From positions 1 through 62,235 of the forward strand of contig CALBNX010000024.1 of the NCBI GenBank assembly GCA_937896885.1: 62,235 nt of DNA. The letters are read 5' to 3'. Below the pieces are notes generated by a model that saw only the letters and a program-made list of their open reading frames with translations, was not told the DNA's origin and did not search any database. The DNA is from an uncultured Clostridia bacterium. Lineage in GTDB: Bacteria; Bacillota; Clostridia; Oscillospirales; Acutalibacteraceae. The translations under genes and the position numbers were made by a program. Below are positions 58,763-62,235 of the stretch, piece by piece (position 1 is the first letter of the stretch; each line of letters begins with the position of its first letter).

Positions 58763-59125
58763 TTATTTAACTGTATATTCGACAACAGGATTACCGTTAA
58801 CGATGTGTTCATTAACAACCTTTGCCACTTTATCAGCTGTCATTTTAACATAAGTTACTTTTTCTTTGCCTGGTTGGATTACTTCAACGATTGGTTCATA
58901 TTGACACATACCGATACAACCTGTCTGTGAAACTGTAACTCCTTTAAGATTTCTTTTTGCAACTTCATCGACAAATGCGTTAAGCACTGGACGAGCACCT
59001 GCTGCGATACCGCAAGTAGCCATACCAACAACAACTCTGATTGCGTCGTCGCCTGTGTCTTCACGAACTGTCATCTTCTGCATTGTTGCTTCTTTAATAG
59101 CCATAAGTTCTGCAAGAGTTTTCAT
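58763..59125 (-). CDS. Thioredoxin-like [2Fe-2S] ferredoxin of the hydrogenase operon
   Basis: The 120-residue protein carries a single [2Fe-2S] thioredoxin-fold domain with cysteines in ATCGIAAGARP and TGCIGMCQYEP, the pattern of the NuoE C-terminal half and of HydB N-termini. It probably passes electrons between HydC and HydB or is an extra subunit; it occurs in many clostridial hydrogenase operons. Its start overlaps the stop of the ATPase-domain gene. Confidence 0.88.
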   Translation of the reverse strand: MKTLAELMAIKEATMQKMTVREDTGDDAIRVVVGMATCGIAAGARPVLNAFVDEVAKRNLKGVTVSQTGCIGMCQYEPIVEVIQPGKEKVTYVKMTADKVAKVVNEHIVNGNPVVEYTVK

Positions 59126-59664
59126 TTATAGAGCACCTCCGTGTTTTCTTTAATAAATTCAAGTATCCACTGTGAAACTTCATAAGTATCAAGTGGAACA
59201 TCACCCAAAATTGCTTTGAGTTCTCGGGTATCACAAACAAATTCTTTCTCGTCCACTTTATGTTTATAAACAAAGTCACGGTCAGTATTCATTGTGATAA
59301 GCATTTGAATTGTTGATGACACATCACCAAGCGGTGTGAAGTCAACACTATCTGTCTTGAATATTGCTCGGATTTGAGTTCCAACCCCTAACTCCGATTT
59401 AATTTCAAGACCTCCACCCGTCTGCTCTGCTGCCATTTTGAAAAGTGGAATACCCATGCCAACCTTTCGAGTTGTTCTTGTTGTAAAAAACGGGTCAATT
59501 ACACTTTGAACTTGGGTTTCACTCATACCTTTGCCGTTATCATAAATACCAATAAGCAAAGTGTGTTCAACAGTATTCTCTGAAACCTCAATAGTTATAA
59601 GTGATGCATTTGCAGTTATTGAATTTTGGGCAATATCTAAAATGTTTAGAGATAGTTCTCTCAT
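59122..59664 (-). CDS. HATPase-domain protein of the hydrogenase operon
   Basis: The 180-residue protein has a GHKL ATPase fold: N-box LNILDIAQNSITANAS, G1 YDNGKGMSE, F box and G2 VGMGIPLFKMAAEQTGG (about residues 5-110), then a C-terminal segment of unknown fold. There is no dimerisation or phospho-acceptor histidine domain, so it is not a normal sensor kinase. It is wedged between hydC and the ferredoxin with overlapping ends on both sides, so it may act in assembly or regulation of the complex. The function is unknown. Confidence 0.85.
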   Translation of the reverse strand: MRELSLNILDIAQNSITANASLITIEVSENTVEHTLLIGIYDNGKGMSETQVQSVIDPFFTTRTTRKVGMGIPLFKMAAEQTGGGLEIKSELGVGTQIRAIFKTDSVDFTPLGDVSSTIQMLITMNTDRDFVYKHKVDEKEFVCDTRELKAILGDVPLDTYEVSQWILEFIKENTEVLYK

Positions 59665-60161
59665 TATGCCATATATTTTTCAAGAATACCTGGGATATCG
59701 TCACCTGTGAGCTTACCGTAAACTTCGTCGTTAACTGTAAGAACAGGAGCAAGACCGCAAGCACCGATACAACGACAAGCTTCAAGAGAGAATTTGCCGT
59801 CTGGTGTGCATTCGTCAGGACCGATGCCAAGTTTTTCTGAAATTCTGTCAACAAGGTCTTGTGCACCCTTAACATAACAAGCTGTACCAAGACAAACTGA
59901 AATGTTATATTCACCCTTTGGTGAAAGTGAGAACTGTGCATAGAAGGTTGATACGCCATAAACTTTTTCAAGTGGAACATCCATACCCTCTGCAATCATT
60001 ACCTGAACCTCATAAGGAAGATATCCGTAAATACCTTGTGCTTCTTGCATTACGTGCATAAGCATACTTTTATCGTCCTTATTTGCTTCAATAACAGCCT
60101 TGAGCTGTTCTTCTTGTTCCTTTGTGCCCTTAAATGGAATGGAACTTAATTTTTTGAGCAT
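59664..60161 (-). CDS. hydC: HydC / NuoE-like [2Fe-2S] subunit
   Basis: The 165-residue protein is a NuoE homologue: SMLMHVMQEAQGIYGYLPYE, then VYGVSTFYAQFSL, and four cluster cysteines in CLGTACYVKG and CRCIGACGLAP. It forms the hydrogenase core with HydB and HydA. GGAGG stands nine bases before the ATG at 60161; a frame from 60248 adds unrelated residues and is rejected. It is the first gene of the operon, behind the Rex-like operator. Confidence 0.95.
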   Translation of the reverse strand: MLKKLSSIPFKGTKEQEEQLKAVIEANKDDKSMLMHVMQEAQGIYGYLPYEVQVMIAEGMDVPLEKVYGVSTFYAQFSLSPKGEYNISVCLGTACYVKGAQDLVDRISEKLGIGPDECTPDGKFSLEACRCIGACGLAPVLTVNDEVYGKLTGDDIPGILEKYMA

Positions 60162-60254
60162 TTTAGGTTTCCTCCTTTTAAAATAACGGTAAAAACTTTT
60201 ACCACTTTGGATACTTTTTATGTGACAAAAGCTGCCACAAACACACAAAAATTC

Positions 60255-60284
60255 ATTATAATCGTGTATGTTAAAATTATAACA
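60255..60284 (-). promoter_or_regulatory. Hydrogenase promoter region with Rex-like operator
   Basis: On the reverse strand TGTTAT-AATT-TTAACA (60284-60269) differs at one position from the symmetric core TGTTAA-N4-TTAACA of Rex operators. It sits directly upstream of a TATAAT box (60260-60255), overlapping where the -35 and spacer should be. Rex senses NADH/NAD+ and commonly represses NAD-linked hydrogenase and fermentation genes in clostridia, which fits this operon. The rest of the gap to 60377 is AT-rich with T runs and nothing else recognised. Confidence 0.65.
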
Positions 60285-60377
60285 GAGTTTAACGAGAATG
60301 TCTATTATTTTTTTTGTTTTTTTACATATTTATTGGTATTAGTATTTTTTATTATATATTAAGACGCTTTTTTGTGA

Positions 60378-61670
60378 TTATTGACAAATAACTAACAAAG
60401 ATTTCATTATATCAGTAGCAGTTTCAAGGGAATTTATGGAAACTGATGACACCGAAAAAGTAATCTCATCATTTTCACCCGATTTTATTACAGAAATTCC
60501 ATTCTCGTGAAGAGAATTATAAATTTGTTCATTTGTAAGCCCTAAATCAAAAATACAACGCACATAGAGTGGTGAATCTGACTTTAAAATCTTCACCTTT
60601 TCTCCAAATTTTTTCAAAAGTAAATCGCAAAGCATTTTTGACTTTTGCATATATAATTTTCTTGATTTTCGAATTTGAGAATTCAAGTGACCGTCACGGA
60701 TATAACTACAAAGTGCTATCTGGTCAACCTTGCCCACCGTCTGATTATAAAGTTCACTTTTCTGCTTATATTCATAGAGAAAAGCATCGGGCAAAATCAT
60801 AAAACTTATTCGTATTGACGGTAACAAAAGTTTAGAAAACGTGCCTAAATACACAACATTTTCACCGCCGTCAAGGCCTTGAAGTGACGGGGTTGGACGG
60901 TTAAAATAACGAAACTCGCTACCATAGTCATCTTCAATAATTATCTTATTATTTTCTCGCGCAAATTCAACAAGTGAAAACCTTTCTTGCACACTCATTG
61001 TGTCACCTGTTTTGCTTGAATATGACGGTGAGACATAGAGAATATTGCTCTTTTCTTTTGACGAAATTTTGTAGCCATAGTCTTTAAAAATTGCCATACC
61101 CTGCTTATAATTTTCATCGTCAAAGCACACAGTTTTTCGATTTTTAAGTAATGGACAAAGTATATTTAAAAGTGCTTGCACACCTGCACCGATTACGATA
61201 TTTTCTTCATTACATACGCAGTTTCTTGTTTCTTGCACATATTTAGCAATTTCACGACGAAGCTCCATTTCTCCCTGTGGCTCACCATAAAAAAGCAGTT
61301 TTTCGGTCTGTCGCAGAGCACTTTTTACATAGCGTCGCCAAATATCCATATTAAAACTTTCACTGTCAACACTCGACGAAGAAAAGTCATAAACAATCTT
61401 ATTTTCATTGACTTTTTTTATCTCTTTTGGCGTTGATGTTTTAGGGCTTATTCCCCTTTTTGACACATAATACCCACTTTGACTCTTGGGCATTATGTAA
61501 CCATCATCACAAAGGCACATAAATGCAGATTCGACAGTTGTTTTGCTCACATTTCTCTCTTCTGCGCAACGACGGATTGACGGCAATTTCATACCTTCTG
61601 TCAGTTTGCCATCTTCGATTAAATTTTTATAATAATCATAAATCTGCATATATAATTTTTCGTTTTTCAC
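60378..61670 (-). CDS. MocR/PdxR-type regulator (GntR-aminotransferase fusion)
   Basis: The 430-residue protein has an N-terminal GntR winged helix (about 1-68; LTEGMKLPSIRRCAEERNVS, KTTVESAFMCLCDDGYI) fused to a class I aminotransferase-like domain that binds PLP as effector, with IIEDDYGSEFRY and the Schiff-base lysine region YLGTFSKLLLPSIRISFMI. It is divergent from a pyridoxal kinase gene. MocR members such as PdxR control vitamin B6 genes, so it probably regulates that kinase in response to PLP. Confidence 0.92.
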   Translation of the reverse strand: MKNEKLYMQIYDYYKNLIEDGKLTEGMKLPSIRRCAEERNVSKTTVESAFMCLCDDGYIMPKSQSGYYVSKRGISPKTSTPKEIKKVNENKIVYDFSSSSVDSESFNMDIWRRYVKSALRQTEKLLFYGEPQGEMELRREIAKYVQETRNCVCNEENIVIGAGVQALLNILCPLLKNRKTVCFDDENYKQGMAIFKDYGYKISSKEKSNILYVSPSYSSKTGDTMSVQERFSLVEFARENNKIIIEDDYGSEFRYFNRPTPSLQGLDGGENVVYLGTFSKLLLPSIRISFMILPDAFLYEYKQKSELYNQTVGKVDQIALCSYIRDGHLNSQIRKSRKLYMQKSKMLCDLLLKKFGEKVKILKSDSPLYVRCIFDLGLTNEQIYNSLHENGISVIKSGENDEITFSVSSVSINSLETATDIMKSLLVICQ

Positions 61671-61726
61671 TTTAAACTGTCCCCTTAAAAATTCTAAAAT
61701 TTGTATATTTTATTAAAGACACTTTT

Positions 61727-61741
61727 AGTATATTATATACT
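61727..61741. promoter_or_regulatory. Palindrome in the divergent mocR-pdxK promoter region
   Basis: AGTATAT-T-ATATACT is a perfect 15-bp palindrome 32 bases before the kinase start, at the probable -10 region. It could be a MocR or other operator; MocR proteins also often use direct repeats, which I cannot define here. Confidence 0.4.
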
Positions 61742-61772
61742 CATAACACTAACAAATCAAGGGGTGAAAATA

Positions 61773-62235
61773 ATGAAAAGAATAGCAGTTATCAACGACC
61801 TTTCTGGCTTTGGCAAATGCTCACTTTCTGTGTCGTTGCCTATTTTCTCTGCTATGGGACTTGAGTGCAACCCCTTGCCCACTGCAATTCTTTCAAACCA
61901 AACGGGTTTTAATGATTTTTACTCTGTTGATTTCACTAACCATTTGACCCCATATATCGATGTGTGGAAAAAACAAAAAGTAGAGTTTGATGCCATTTTA
62001 ACAGGCTATCTTGCAAGTGAAAAGCAAGTTGATATTATTCTCGATTTCATTGACCATTTCGGCAAAAATTCACTCGTTTTTGTTGACCCTATTATGGCTG
62101 ATGACGGTGTGCTTTACGACACTTATGATGACGCACTTTGTGAAAAAGTAAAAGAGCTTACCAGAAAAGCAAATATTATCACCCCTAACCTTACAGAACT
62201 TTGTATTCTCTGCGGTGTCGATTATAACGAAGTAA
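61773..62235 (+). CDS. Pyridoxal/pyridoxamine kinase, N-terminal part (runs off the right edge)
   Basis: An open frame starts at 61773 after GGGGTG and continues to the window end (154 codons visible of a usual ~280). It reads MKRIAVINDLSGFGKCSLSV, then LPTAILSNQTGF, ILTGYLASEKQ, FVDPIMADDG and ITPNLTELCIL, the sequence blocks of PdxY/PdxK-type ribokinase-fold kinases. It would phosphorylate pyridoxal-type B6 vitamers in the salvage route to PLP. The divergent MocR regulator supports this. It is truncated only by the window. Confidence 0.92.
   Translation, partial: MKRIAVINDLSGFGKCSLSVSLPIFSAMGLECNPLPTAILSNQTGFNDFYSVDFTNHLTPYIDVWKKQKVEFDAILTGYLASEKQVDIILDFIDHFGKNSLVFVDPIMADDGVLYDTYDDALCEKVKELTRKANIITPNLTELCILCGVDYNEV

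Noticed and set aside
59122..59664. Two-component sensor kinase
   Set aside because: Only the ATP-binding domain is present; there is no sensor, no phospho-acceptor histidine domain and no response regulator gene nearby.

Overview
The window looks like chromosomal DNA of a low-GC, anaerobic, Gram-positive (monoderm) clostridium, most likely a gut Oscillospirales/Ruminococcaceae relative. The basis is AT-rich DNA with strong AGGAGG-type ribosome sites and TTGACA-17-TATAAT promoters, a T-box in front of pheST, an IreB homologue, a trimeric NAD-linked [FeFe] hydrogenase, ThyX as thymidylate synthase, and type IV pilus genes organised as in monoderm clostridia. The order-level placement is inference.

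Layout. 1-561 (-): promoter-proximal end of the S10 ribosomal operon (rplC partial, rpsJ) behind a long structured leader. 1131-3096 (-): a PadR / DUF1700 / membrane / PspC envelope operon. 3465-3737 (+): a probable independent structured small RNA. 3781-8009 (+): an iron alcohol dehydrogenase, then an operon of a class III aminotransferase and a tandem class II aldolase whose second half is degenerate. 8073-11713 (-): prepilin peptidase coupled to a YfhO membrane protein. 11741-12260: a 0.5-kb DUF559 nuclease cassette bounded by modular palindromic repeats. 12364-14093 (-): three small type IV pilins, each with its own promoter. 14233-30283 (-): the main pilus operon (PilP-like, LysM/secretin-N protein, PilT, PilC, PilM, PilN, PilO, PilB, and three very large minor-pilin-like proteins). 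30595-31644 (-): a membrane-anchored unknown. 31725-34103 (-): murD-nudix-maf. 34218-34377: a gene-less pair of the same palindromic repeats. 34473-36570 (-): amidase and ThyX between inverted repeats. 36761-44360 (+): tmk, DUF2156, GNAT, DJ-1, 5-formyl-THF cyclo-ligase, MltG, U32 peptidase, YhhN and TrmB. 44473-45963 (+): a GPH-type transporter. 46057-50005 (+): T-box, a MITE-like element, pheS and pheT. 50141-51318 (+): ireB, a small unknown and a phosphoribosyltransferase. 51381-55104 (-): queH, a CNNM/CBS protein, an Xre regulator and a second MltG. 55214-60161 (-): bifurcating-type hydrogenase operon with a Rex-like operator. 60378-62235: MocR regulator divergent from a pyridoxal kinase that runs off the right edge.

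How it fits together. The pilus genes, with prepilin peptidase nearby, form a near-complete type IV pilus machine. It carries a PilP-like protein and a protein made of LysM plus secretin N-domains but no secretin barrel, which suggests a PilMNOP-Q-like alignment complex anchored in peptidoglycan instead of an outer membrane. Two pilin transcripts share a nearly identical 21-nt sequence at their predicted 5' ends, and the pilus-operon promoter carries a perfect 22-bp palindrome at +1. These pilus features, the DUF559/palindrome cassette and the small RNA are the most novel-looking content. All functional calls are from sequence reading; no database search or folding program was run.
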